From assembly GCF_013359775.1 (NCBI RefSeq), contig NZ_JABMCI010000070.1, forward strand, positions 186,001 to 250,000: a stretch of DNA of 64,000 nt, written 5' to 3'. Origin of the DNA: Cellulomonas humilata (GTDB lineage Bacteria > Actinomycetota > Actinomycetes > Actinomycetales > Cellulomonadaceae). The translations under genes were made by a program, and so were the position numbers. Of this stretch, positions 17,201-25,165 are shown piece after piece (within the stretch, counting starts at the first letter, position 1; every line of letters begins with the position of its first letter). The notes beneath the pieces were generated by a model, which was given only the letters and a program-made list of their open reading frames with translations, ran no database searches and had not been told where the DNA came from.

Positions 17201-20200
17201 CGTCGACGCCCGCGCCCTCCCGCAGACCGGTGTGTACCGGGTGCTCGTCGACCCGCAGGCCGCAGCGGTGGGGTCGGTGCGGGTGACCGTGCACCCCGTC
17301 CCGGACGTCGTGCCGGTGGCCCTCGTGGCCGACGGCGACCCGGTCACGCTGGTGACCGGCACGCCGGGGCAGGGCGCGGCCGCCGAGGTCGAGGGTGCTG
17401 CCGGCGGGCTGCTCGCCCTCCGGTTCACCGGCGGCACGTTCGCGAGCGCCAAGGTCAGCGTGCTGCGCCCTGACGGCACCACGCTCGTGGCAGCGACCAC
17501 CCTCGGGTCGGCGCTCTTCGTGGACACGCTCGAGCTGGTGCAGCCGGGCATCTACCGCGTGGTCGTCGACCCACAGGCCGCGGCCACGGGCCAGGTGACG
17601 ATCGAGGCGTTCCACGTGGACCCCGACGTCGTCGTCCCCGCGACGGCCGACGGCACGGCGACCACCGTCGCGACCACCCTCGGGCAGGACGCCCGGGTCA
17701 CCTTCGACGCGGCCGCCGGGTCGCGCGCGAGCGTGCAGCTGACCGCGTCGACGTACGGCTCCTCGACCGGTAGCGCCCGCGTCTCCCTGCTCGCGCCCGA
17801 CGGCACGGTCCTTGCCACTGCGACCGGCTTCGGGACCGCCGGCACCTTCGTCGAGCCGCGCGCGCTGGCGGTCTCGGGCACGTACACCGTGCTCGTGGAC
17901 CCGCAGGGCGGCGCCGTCGGGTCGGTGGACGTCGCCGTGTTCGACGTGCCGGCCGACGTCGTCCAGCCGATCGAGGCGGGCGGTCCCGTGGCGGTCACGA
18001 CCGTCGTGGCCCCCGGCCAGAACGTGGTCCTCGAGACCACCCTGCCCGCCGCGGTCCCCGCGCGGCTGCGGGTGTTCGACGGACCCGCCTCCGCGCGCGT
18101 GACGGTGCGGGGACCGACCGGCACGACGCTCGTCACGCGGACGGTCTCGACCTCCGGGTCCGTGCTGGCGTTCACACCGACCGTGGCCGGCACCCACACG
18201 GTCACCATCGACCCGACGGGCGTCGCGGTCGGGTCGTGGAGCGCGGAGCTGTACGGGGCGGTCGGCACCCCCGTCCTCACCGCGTACCCGTCCGAACCCT
18301 GGATCACCACGGGTGAGGTGGACGTGTACTGGAGCGTCGATGCGGCCGGGACGATCGCCGGCTACGCGGTCGCGGTCGACGCCAGCCCGACCACCGACCC
18401 CGGGACGACCGTCGAGGAGGACCTGACCACCTCCCGGCACCTGAGCCTGGCCGACGGCGAGCACTGGGTGCACGTGCGCGCGGTCCTCGCGGACGGGACG
18501 GCGAGCAACGTGGCCCACCTCCGCGTCGGCGTCGACACGGTGGCCCCCGAGCTCGGCGCGCTGCGCAGCCCGACGCATCCCGCGGGGGTCGTCTCGACGC
18601 AGCGCGACGTGACCGTGGAGTGGGACGCCCCGGACGACACGTCCGGCATCGCGGGCTACGACGTGCGCGTCACCCGCGACGAGCTGCCGCCCGCACCGCC
18701 CGTCGCGTCGCTGTTCCGGGCCCCCCTCGTCGTGGACGCCGACCACGAGGGCGTGGACACCACCGAGACGACCGCGGTGCTGCCGCTGTCGGACGACGGC
18801 GAGTGGTTCGTCCACGTGCGCGCCCAGGACCTGGCCGGCCACTGGAGCCAGTTCTCCACCTATGCGGTGGCGGTCGACTCGACGGCGCCCTCGGCCCCCG
18901 AGGTCGCGGGGTCCCACACGCAGGACGTGCCCACGAGCCAGCGGCACGTGGTCGCGACGTTCTCGGCCGCCGAGCAGGACCACGTCGAGGCGTGGGCGGC
19001 GGTGCTCGACGCGAGCCCGACGACCGTGCCGGACCCGGCGCTGGCCCGCACGGAGGCCCGACTGGCCACGACCGTGGAGCCGGGCACGTGGTGGCTGCAC
19101 GTCGTCGGCAAGGACACGCTCGGTCGGTGGGGCGCGACGCGCCACGTGCGGCTGGTGGTCAGCGACGACCCCTACGTGCTCGACGTTCCGGCCGGCCGGC
19201 ACCTGTGGTCCCCGACGACCGTCGTCACGACGTGCCCGGCGGGCGCGGGCGTCGGGCTCGGTGTGGTGACCGCCGACGGCCCCGCGGTCCGGGTCGCCGA
19301 CCTGGTCGGCTCCGGCACCTGCTCCGGGACGTGGGACGTCACCGCGACGGCCGACGACATGCGGACCTGGCCGGACGGTGACTACCAGCTGGTGGTCGTC
19401 GACGCGACCGGCGCCGAGGTGTCCGAGCGGGTCGCGGTGACGGTCGACGCCGCCGCCACGACGACGCAGCGCCTGCAGGCCGACCACGCCGCCGGCCTGC
19501 TCACCGCCGACCAGCTGGCGCGGCTCCTGCTCCAGGCCACGATCGACCCCGTCGCGCTGCCCGAGCAGTACCGGACGGGCGCGGTCGCGGACACACCCAG
19601 CAGTGCGGACCTCGTCGGCGCCCTCACCGCCGGGGGGACGATCTCCGACGAGCTCGCCGACCTGCTCACCCCGGTCGACGAGACCCCGGTCGCCGGTCGG
19701 GCCATGCGGGGAGCGAACGTCACCGCGTGCGGCAAGGTGATCCGGTTCCTCGACATCCTGTTCGACTGCATCGCGGTGTCCGACAACTTCGTCGTCCACT
19801 ACGAGTCCGACCAGGTGGGCGAGACCGAGGACGGAGGCACCTCCTCGGAGTTCGTCACGATGATCGTCGACGGCCTCGAGCGCGCGCGGCAGGTCTACCA
19901 GTCCGAGGGCTTCCGGGTCCCCGACTACAAGGTCAACGCCTACCTGTCGCAGTACATGCAGGAGGGCGCGGGGATCTCGCTGCCCCGGATCCCCCGCGCG
20001 TTCGGCCACACGCCGGCGGCGATCATCATGGACTCGGACCCGACCGAGGTCACCGAGTACCTGCCGCACCACGAGTTCTTCCACCAGGTCGAGTACCAGT
20101 ACGTGTCGGCGGCGCGGGTCGCCAACCCGGTCAACAACCCGTACTGGTGGATGGAGGCGTCGGCCGAGTGGGGGGCGCACCTGGTGCAGAGCTCGGTGCC

Positions 20201-21842
20201 CGGGCTGACGCAGCGGTCGTCCTACGCCATCTCGCTGGACGACTTCGTCGAGCGTTCCCGGCTGCCGTTCGACGCCGGTGACCTGGCCTCCGCACGCGGC
20301 CCCGAGTACGGCGCGTTCGTCATGGCCGAGTTCCTCGACGAGCAGTACGGCGGGCCGTCCGCGGTGGAGAAGAGCTGGGCGGAGATCGACGACTGGCCGT
20401 TCGGCCGCTCGCCCGCGTCCGCGTTCGAGGAGGTCGCCAAGGGCGGCGGCGACTCCTACGCCGAGGCCATCGACGAGTTCCGGCAGAAGATGTACGCCCT
20501 CGGGTACGACGAGGGCGTCGGGTTCGTCGACGAGGACGCGCAGCCGGGCGGGATCTGGCGCAGCCGCCTCGGTGCCGACACCCGCCCGCCGACCACGACG
20601 CTGCAGCTCACGGGCACCGTCACCTCCGGGTCGGGCAGCATCCGGCTGGCCGCCGGGGGCGCCGAGTACGTCGAGGTGACCAAGCCCGCCGGCGTGACCG
20701 GCGAGCTCGACGTGTCCGTGCACGGCCCGGACGGCACCACCTACGCGTCGGTGCTCGGCGTGTCCGACTACCCGGACCTCTGCGCGGGTCCGCGTGAGGT
20801 CAGCCGCGGCGACGAGGACGGGTCGGTCTCGGTGACGCTCGACGACGCCTGCCCGACCGCGGTGCTCGTCCTCACGAACACCGGCAAGGTGCCCAGCCCC
20901 ACGGTCGCCCTCATGCCCCGCGGGACCTCCGAGTTCACCTGGGACGTGGCGTTCGCGCCGCGCGGTGCGCAGCTCAGCAACGGCACGATCGACATCGGGG
21001 TCACCCGGCTCGGGTCGGTGATCCTGGACGACCTCGGCCTGCGCAGGGCCGACTCCCCGGAGACCGAGGTCCTGGCGCAAGGCTGCGCGTGCGAGGCGTG
21101 GGGGATCGGCAACCAGTGGGACCACGGCAGCGTCGACTCCCAGGGCTCGGCCAGCAACGTCACGCTCCGGTCGTTCCAGGCGGACGCCGACTCGGCCGAG
21201 ATCGTCACCAGCACGGGGGACCTGCGCGTCACGCACGAGTACGAGCCCTCGTCGGACGACGACCTCTACGCCGTGAACGTGACCGTGGAACGCACGGGTG
21301 CGCTGGTGAACTCCGACCACGTGACGTACCGGCGGGCGGTCGACTTCGACGTCGCACCGACCCCGTTCGACGAGTACGTGACCTGGGCGAAGACCTCGGA
21401 CGGGGACGACAGCAACGTCGTCGTGCTCACCAACGACGGCTTCGCGTACGCGGACCCGACCAGCGCGGCGACCTCCCTCGGCTCGGTGGGCTACGTGGAC
21501 CGGTACGGCCCGACCGACCAGGGCGGGCTCATCGACCTCGACCTCGGGCCGGTCCGTCCCGGCTCGCCCGTCACCTTCACCCTCTACTTCGGTGTCGCTC
21601 TCGACGCCGACGAGGCGCGGGCCTCGGTCGAGGGCGTGGGTGCGGACGTCTACCTGCTCGGGGAGCCCAGCTCCGAGCTGTCCACCAACACCGCCGTGTT
21701 CGCGTTCCGCGCGGGCGACATGGGCGACGGGCCGATCGAGGCCCGGACGATGCCGCGCGGGCTACGCTCCGAGTCGCCCGCGCCCGCGCCGACCGTCGGT
21801 CGCGGGACGGCACCCGTGCAGCAGGGGGGAGGCGCTCCGTGA
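14289..21842 (+). CDS. Giant secreted repeat protein with HExxH metalloprotease domain
   Basis: The predicted length is 2,517 aa. The GTG at 14289 was chosen because AGGGGGA lies just upstream and it gives a compact signal peptide (cleavage near AGA, residue 30). Order of parts: IPT/TIG-like domain (about 40-115); eleven tandem beta-rich repeats of about 108 aa (about 131-1322); two or three fibronectin/Ig-like modules (about 1323-1720); a short helical linker; a zincin-like domain (about 1800-2090); and a C-terminal region of unknown fold. The zinc site is HEFFH (His1928, Glu1929, His1932), with Glu1956 in WWMEASAEW as a likely third ligand, giving a gluzincin arrangement. There is no sortase motif or C-terminal membrane helix. 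A lipoprotein gene is coupled downstream. The substrate is unknown; the protease role is inferred. Confidence 0.8.
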   Translation: MTLARAGRTFTTVVTALVVTSLLGAAPAGAGPLGTAVEDAPAVTGLSPAVVARGSALTIAGTGFSETPGGNAVSINGVPAVVTAQTSTAVTVTVPTTATTGPVVVQTSTGTAESPTDTTIPPTGFTVAQTLPASRLTSGVASTARVAVVDQVAVLTLPLQTTDRLAVRLTGSTFGSSTSKARVSILRPDGTALVAATGFGSAALWLDARAVPAVGTYTVLIDPQGTAVGEVQVEAFRVPVDATADLVPGGSPVTVTTTVPGQNAVATVAATAGQTVAFTLSAATLATPTAATVRLVGPDGSVVLAPVSLPSAGVFLDAVTLPVAGTYSLVVDAAGAQTGAVTVRAHDVPTGPAQQASTDGTPVLASATTPGQNPVVTFPHTGGRFAVDLSASTFGSSTSSARVSVLGPDGATLVAPVGFGTAGKFLDVRTLDATGDVRVVVDPAGALLGGVTVRVWAVPADPTAVAPLDGTAVDLTTTTPGQNAAATFTATVGSRVSLSARTAASTVTALVSVVGPTGATVVAPVTASTSGTFVEPFTIATAGVHRIVVDPTGTTTGTVTLRASAVVDDTRALALDGTATTVAVPVPGSVSRLVTHAEAGERLSVSLTASTFGSSAAKVSATGPGGVVLVAARSFSAAGTFLDTFAVPASGDVTLTIDPVGAAVGQVDVAGWRVPAELVLEGAVGAEPVTVATGTPGQGGRLGFTGAVGQKVALRLTASTFGSSTASARVSVLRPDGTTLVAATGFGTAGVFVDQLQLTLAGRYEVVVDPQGTATGQVAVELVDLDGQVVDATLDGTPVTVATTDAGQNARIRFAGVAGQRVAVKVTSSSYGSTSTLRLTLTDGAGTVVLPTTGVATGTFVEPRTLTTDGVHTLTVDPQGTAVGSVTLELVPVPQDDVVAAAADGTPITFTVGTPGQNSIAELTGTAGQVVSLVVAGSTFGSSTANLRVSLLAPDGTAVVAATGVGSSGLFVDARALPQTGVYRVLVDPQAAAVGSVRVTVHPVPDVVPVALVADGDPVTLVTGTPGQGAAAEVEGAAGGLLALRFTGGTFASAKVSVLRPDGTTLVAATTLGSALFVDTLELVQPGIYRVVVDPQAAATGQVTIEAFHVDPDVVVPATADGTATTVATTLGQDARVTFDAAAGSRASVQLTASTYGSSTGSARVSLLAPDGTVLATATGFGTAGTFVEPRALAVSGTYTVLVDPQGGAVGSVDVAVFDVPADVVQPIEAGGPVAVTTVVAPGQNVVLETTLPAAVPARLRVFDGPASARVTVRGPTGTTLVTRTVSTSGSVLAFTPTVAGTHTVTIDPTGVAVGSWSAELYGAVGTPVLTAYPSEPWITTGEVDVYWSVDAAGTIAGYAVAVDASPTTDPGTTVEEDLTTSRHLSLADGEHWVHVRAVLADGTASNVAHLRVGVDTVAPELGALRSPTHPAGVVSTQRDVTVEWDAPDDTSGIAGYDVRVTRDELPPAPPVASLFRAPLVVDADHEGVDTTETTAVLPLSDDGEWFVHVRAQDLAGHWSQFSTYAVAVDSTAPSAPEVAGSHTQDVPTSQRHVVATFSAAEQDHVEAWAAVLDASPTTVPDPALARTEARLATTVEPGTWWLHVVGKDTLGRWGATRHVRLVVSDDPYVLDVPAGRHLWSPTTVVTTCPAGAGVGLGVVTADGPAVRVADLVGSGTCSGTWDVTATADDMRTWPDGDYQLVVVDATGAEVSERVAVTVDAAATTTQRLQADHAAGLLTADQLARLLLQATIDPVALPEQYRTGAVADTPSSADLVGALTAGGTISDELADLLTPVDETPVAGRAMRGANVTACGKVIRFLDILFDCIAVSDNFVVHYESDQVGETEDGGTSSEFVTMIVDGLERARQVYQSEGFRVPDYKVNAYLSQYMQEGAGISLPRIPRAFGHTPAAIIMDSDPTEVTEYLPHHEFFHQVEYQYVSAARVANPVNNPYWWMEASAEWGAHLVQSSVPGLTQRSSYAISLDDFVERSRLPFDAGDLASARGPEYGAFVMAEFLDEQYGGPSAVEKSWAEIDDWPFGRSPASAFEEVAKGGGDSYAEAIDEFRQKMYALGYDEGVGFVDEDAQPGGIWRSRLGADTRPPTTTLQLTGTVTSGSGSIRLAAGGAEYVEVTKPAGVTGELDVSVHGPDGTTYASVLGVSDYPDLCAGPREVSRGDEDGSVSVTLDDACPTAVLVLTNTGKVPSPTVALMPRGTSEFTWDVAFAPRGAQLSNGTIDIGVTRLGSVILDDLGLRRADSPETEVLAQGCACEAWGIGNQWDHGSVDSQGSASNVTLRSFQADADSAEIVTSTGDLRVTHEYEPSSDDDLYAVNVTVERTGALVNSDHVTYRRAVDFDVAPTPFDEYVTWAKTSDGDDSNVVVLTNDGFAYADPTSAATSLGSVGYVDRYGPTDQGGLIDLDLGPVRPGSPVTFTLYFGVALDADEARASVEGVGADVYLLGEPSSELSTNTAVFAFRAGDMGDGPIEARTMPRGLRSESPAPAPTVGRGTAPVQQGGGAP
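14680..18255 (+). repeat. Eleven tandem ~108-residue repeats within the giant protease
   Basis: Each unit of about 325 bp contains the same landmarks in order: DGTPV.V near the start, TPGQN, a GQ-V-L turn, STFGSS, ARVSVLRPDGT, FGTAG-F, and a closing Y-V-VDPQGTA-G. Units 4, 5 and 11 are most divergent; units 1, 6, 8 and 10 are closest to consensus. The pattern suggests eleven beta-sandwich modules forming a long stalk. Boundaries are approximate. Confidence 0.85.
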
Positions 21843-22198
21843 CCGTGCGGCACCGGCTCGCCGCCGTGCTCGGCGCCGTCGCCCTCGTCGCCACGCTCGC
21901 GGGGTGCATCGACCACCCGCCGGACGCCGCGGAGCTGACGAACGAGAGCGACCAGCCCGTGGTGGTGACGTTCGAGGGGTCCGACGAGGTCGTCGAGCTG
22001 CCCGCCCGGGAGGGCCGGAGCCTGCCCGGGGACGAGTGCGTGGGGACCGGCATCGTCGTGTCCGCGCAGGACGGCACGGTGCTCGCCTCGTTCGACGGGG
22101 GCGCGTGCACCACCACGATCCTGACGGTGCACGACGACGGCGAGGTCACCGTGCACGACCGCGGGCAGGACTCCGCGCGGCCGACCCGCGACGGGTGA
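21839..22198 (+). CDS. Small predicted lipoprotein
   Basis: This 119-aa protein has a GTG start that overlaps the giant protease stop (GTGA), with GGGGGAGG just upstream. A type II signal peptide ends in the lipobox LAGC (Cys22), so it would be anchored to the outer face of the membrane. The mature part is about 97 aa, acidic and beta-rich, with two further cysteines (in GDECVG and GGACTT) that could form a disulfide. The function is not recognised. Its tight coupling to the protease suggests they act together. Confidence 0.75.
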   Translation: MTVRHRLAAVLGAVALVATLAGCIDHPPDAAELTNESDQPVVVTFEGSDEVVELPAREGRSLPGDECVGTGIVVSAQDGTVLASFDGGACTTTILTVHDDGEVTVHDRGQDSARPTRDG

Positions 22199-22223
22199 CC
22201 GACCGGGGCGCTAGTTTCGGCTC

Positions 22224-23954
22224 GTGCCGCGCCGCGACGACCACTCGGTCTCCCGTCGGCTGCGACTGACCCTCGGGATCGTGGCCGTGCTGCTCGGCGC
22301 CGTGCTCGTGGTCCGGCCGTTCTCGTCGCTGGCCGTGCTGGTGGTGGTCGTCGTGGTCGGGCTGGTGGTCCTCGGGATCGACGAGCTGGCGGACGGCGAC
22401 CGGTGGTCGGTGGTGCGCGGCTCGGTCTCGCTGGGTGCCGCGCTCGCGGTGGTGGTGTGGCCGGGCGTGACTATCCGCGTGCTGGCCCTGGTGGTCGCCG
22501 CGGCGATGATCGTCGACGGCGTGCTCGACCTGGCCCGTTCCCGGGGCGTGCACGGGACGGCCCGCGCCAACGCGGTGGTCGGGGGCACCACGGCGATCGT
22601 GCTCGGCCTGCTCGCGCTCGCCTGGCCGGACGTGACCGTGCTGGTGGTCGCCGTCGTGTTCGCGGTGCGGCTGGTGATCGTCGGGGTCCGCGAGATCGTG
22701 GCCGGTGTCCGCGGGCAGGACGCCGACCTCGGGCGGCTGTGGCCGCGCCGGCGGGCCCCGCGCGGTGGCTGGTGGCGGCTCACCGGCTCGGTGCTCGGGG
22801 CGCTGGTGGCGCTCGTCCTGGTGCTGGCCGGCGTGGTCGTGCAGCGCGGCGTGCCCCGGCCGGACGCGTTCTACGACCCACCCGACGACGTCCCGTCCGC
22901 CCCCGGGCAGCTGCTCCGGAGCGAGCCGTTCACCAGCGACGAGATCCCCGCGGGCGCCAGGGCGTGGCGGATCCTCTACACGACCTCCCGCGACGAGGGG
23001 CGTCCCGCGGTCGCCAGCGGGCTGGTCGTCGCGCCGGAGTCGTCAGGCCCCAGCCCCGTGATCGCGTGGGCGCACGGGACCACCGGTGTGGCGAGCGGGT
23101 GCGCGCCCTCCGTGCTGACCGACGGGCTGAGCGCCGGCGCGATGTTCGTGCAGGACGACGTCCTGGCGGAGGGCTGGGCCCTCGTCGCTCCCGACTACAC
23201 GGGTCTGGGCACCGAGGGGCCGCACCCGTACCTGATCGGGCAGGGTGAGGGGCGCTCGGTGCTCGACGCGGTCCGGGCGGCGCACCAGCTCTCCGACGCC
23301 GACCTGGCCGACGAGACCGTCGTGTGGGGTCACTCGCAGGGCGGCCACGCGGCGCTGTGGACGGGGATGCTCGCGCCGTCGTACGCGCCGGAGCTGCGGA
23401 TCGACGGGGTCGCCGCCCTGGCACCCGCGAGCAACCTGCCGGCGCTGGTGGACGTCGTGGAGAACGTGACCGCAGGGGAGCTGTTCGCGTCCTACGTGGT
23501 GGAGGGCTACACGGCCGAGTACCCCGACGTGAGCTTCGACGACCTGGTCCGGCCGGGCGCGCGGATCATCACGCGCGAGATGGCCCAGCGGTGCCTCGCC
23601 GAGCCCGGGGTGCTCGTCTCCGTGCTCACGTCGGTGGCCCTGGACCGGCCGATCTGGTCGGGCGACCCCAGCAGCGGCGTGTTCCTCGACCGCCTGGTCC
23701 AGAACGTGCCGTCCGGACGCATCGCGGCGCCGCTGCTGGTGGCGCAGGGGATCGACGACGCCCTCGTGACGTCCGCCGCCCAGGCGGACTACGTCGACGA
23801 CCGGTGCGCGGCCGGCTACGCGGTCGACTACCGCACGTACGCCGGCCGCGGGCACGTGCCGCTGGTCGAGGCAGACTCTCCGCTGGTGCCCGAGCTCGTC
23901 GCGTGGACGTCGGACCGCTTCGCGGGCGAGCCGGCCACCGACACGTGCCCGTGA
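22224..23954 (+). CDS. Fusion of DUF308 (HdeD-like) membrane domain and secretory-lipase-type alpha/beta hydrolase
   Basis: This 576-aa protein has a GTG start. Residues 12-165 contain six hydrophobic helices in the HdeD/DUF308 pattern (paired short helices, Arg and Asp between). One more helix at about 198-220 leads to an extracytoplasmic hydrolase. The hydrolase has AHGTTG near residue 283 (oxyanion region), the nucleophile elbow GHSQGG (Ser371), a likely acid in GIDDA and His544 in GRGHVPL. It resembles fungal-type secretory lipases and actinobacterial relatives. It ends 1 bp from the convergent zinc-ribbon gene. The fusion is unusual; each half also exists as a separate protein. Confidence 0.8.
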   Translation: MPRRDDHSVSRRLRLTLGIVAVLLGAVLVVRPFSSLAVLVVVVVVGLVVLGIDELADGDRWSVVRGSVSLGAALAVVVWPGVTIRVLALVVAAAMIVDGVLDLARSRGVHGTARANAVVGGTTAIVLGLLALAWPDVTVLVVAVVFAVRLVIVGVREIVAGVRGQDADLGRLWPRRRAPRGGWWRLTGSVLGALVALVLVLAGVVVQRGVPRPDAFYDPPDDVPSAPGQLLRSEPFTSDEIPAGARAWRILYTTSRDEGRPAVASGLVVAPESSGPSPVIAWAHGTTGVASGCAPSVLTDGLSAGAMFVQDDVLAEGWALVAPDYTGLGTEGPHPYLIGQGEGRSVLDAVRAAHQLSDADLADETVVWGHSQGGHAALWTGMLAPSYAPELRIDGVAALAPASNLPALVDVVENVTAGELFASYVVEGYTAEYPDVSFDDLVRPGARIITREMAQRCLAEPGVLVSVLTSVALDRPIWSGDPSSGVFLDRLVQNVPSGRIAAPLLVAQGIDDALVTSAAQADYVDDRCAAGYAVDYRTYAGRGHVPLVEADSPLVPELVAWTSDRFAGEPATDTCP

Positions 23955-23955
23955 G

Positions 23956-24243
23956 TCAGTCGAACAGCTCGCCCAGGAATCCGCCCGGCTTCTTCTTCTT
24001 CTTGTAGTAGTCGTCGCGGTCGCCCCGATACCGGTCGTCCCGGCGGTCGTCCTCGGGGTACCTGCTGGGTGCCGGCGCCGCCTGGCGCGAGCCGTAGAAC
24101 GCGGCCTCGGCGTCCGTGAGCTTCTCGAGCTCGCCGCGGTCCAGGAAGATCCCCCGGCAGCCGGTGCACTGGTCGATGGTCACGCCGTTGCGCTCGTACG
24201 CGCGCATGTCGGATCCGCACTTGGGGCAGACGAGCGGGGTCAT
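23956..24243 (-). CDS. TFIIB-type zinc-ribbon protein
   Basis: This 95-aa protein has CPKC at residues 6-9 and CTGC at 26-29, forming a zf-TFIIB-like ribbon, followed by GIFLDRGELEKL, the usual family signature. A charged linker (Arg/Asp-rich) and a five-lysine run precede the terminal GGFLGELFD. The family is widespread with no defined role. It is convergent with the DUF308-lipase gene. Confidence 0.88.
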   Translation of the reverse strand: MTPLVCPKCGSDMRAYERNGVTIDQCTGCRGIFLDRGELEKLTDAEAAFYGSRQAAPAPSRYPEDDRRDDRYRGDRDDYYKKKKKPGGFLGELFD

Positions 24244-24415
24244 GGGGTCTCCGTCCGGATGGGGGCTGTCCAGGGTGGAACGACCGGGACGGCCGGAGGG
24301 TTTCCTGTGCCTCGGCCGAAGGGACGACGACGCCGCGGCCCAACGGCCGATGACCGGCGCGCCGTGGGTGACCAGGCTCGGACCACGACGATCCGATCCT
24401 GACGAAGGGGGCCTC

Positions 24416-25165
24416 GTGCCCAGACACGCGTGGCGCATCCCGGCCGGCCTGATCCTGTTGAGCCTGGTCCCGATGCTGGCCGGCGCGATCCGGCTGGCGG
24501 AGCTGGCCGGCGGCCCGGAGGTCACGCCGGACAACGCGCGGTTCGTCACGATGCCGCTGCCGGTGGTCGTGCACATCGTGGCGGCGAGCGTGTTCTGCCT
24601 GCTCGGCGCGTTCCAGTTCCACCCCGGGCTGCGCCGCAGGCGTCCGCGGTGGCACCGGCTGGCCGGTCGCATGGTGGCCCCCGCCGGGATCCTCGCGGCG
24701 CTCGCGGGCCTGTGGATGGCGGTGTTCGCGGAGCTGCCCGCCGGGGACGGTCCGCTGCTCGAGGTGTTCCGGGTGGTGTTCGGCTCCGCGATGGTCGCGT
24801 TCCTCGTGCTCGGCGTCCTGGCCATCCGGCGCCGGGACGTCGTCACGCACAGCGCCTGGATGACCCGCGGCTACGCGATCGGCCAGGGCGCCGGCACGCA
24901 GGCCGTGCTGTTCATCCCGTGGACGCTCGCCGGGACGGTCGGCGAGACGAGCCGCGCCCTGATCATGGGCGCGGCGTGGGTGCTCAACCTCGCCGTGGCG
25001 GAGTGGATCATCCGCCGGCGTCGGCGTCCTGACCGGGCAGTCGCCCGCCCGGTCAGGACGACCGCGGTCAGCTCCGCGGCAGCGCGCCCGGCAGCGGCGG
25101 GACGACCGGCGGCAGCGCACGCTCCGGCGCCGCACGGCGTTCCGCACTACCGAGCGGCACCGTGA
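24416..25165 (+). CDS. DUF2306-type integral membrane protein
   Basis: The predicted length is 249 aa, with GAAGGGGG upstream of a GTG start. About six hydrophobic helices and family landmarks are present (VVHIVAASVFCLLGAFQF, WHRLAGR, THSAWMTRGYAIGQGAGTQ). The last 45 or so residues are low-complexity Ala/Arg/Pro with no membrane character. They are translated through a strong hairpin and overlap the 3' end of the opposite-strand peptidase gene by 98 bp. The natural protein may therefore have had a shorter C-terminus and lost its stop. Function unknown. Confidence 0.75.
   Translation: MPRHAWRIPAGLILLSLVPMLAGAIRLAELAGGPEVTPDNARFVTMPLPVVVHIVAASVFCLLGAFQFHPGLRRRRPRWHRLAGRMVAPAGILAALAGLWMAVFAELPAGDGPLLEVFRVVFGSAMVAFLVLGVLAIRRRDVVTHSAWMTRGYAIGQGAGTQAVLFIPWTLAGTVGETSRALIMGAAWVLNLAVAEWIIRRRRRPDRAVARPVRTTAVSSAAARPAAAGRPAAAHAPAPHGVPHYRAAP
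25027..25058. terminator. Terminator-like hairpin inside the DUF2306 3' end
   Basis: A perfect 12-bp inverted repeat (25027-25038 and 25047-25058) has an 8-nt loop. It lies 9 bp beyond the stop of the minus-strand peptidase gene, so it fits as that gene's terminator. On the plus strand it sits within the reading frame of the DUF2306 protein. Confidence 0.7.

Noticed and set aside
14259..21320. A 2,353-codon open frame on the minus strand opposite the giant protease
   Set aside because: It is rich in Arg, Gly, Asp and His with no domain, signal or motif. It mirrors the repeat coding region on the other strand, the usual antisense shadow of a high-GC gene. The plus-strand frame has clear domains.
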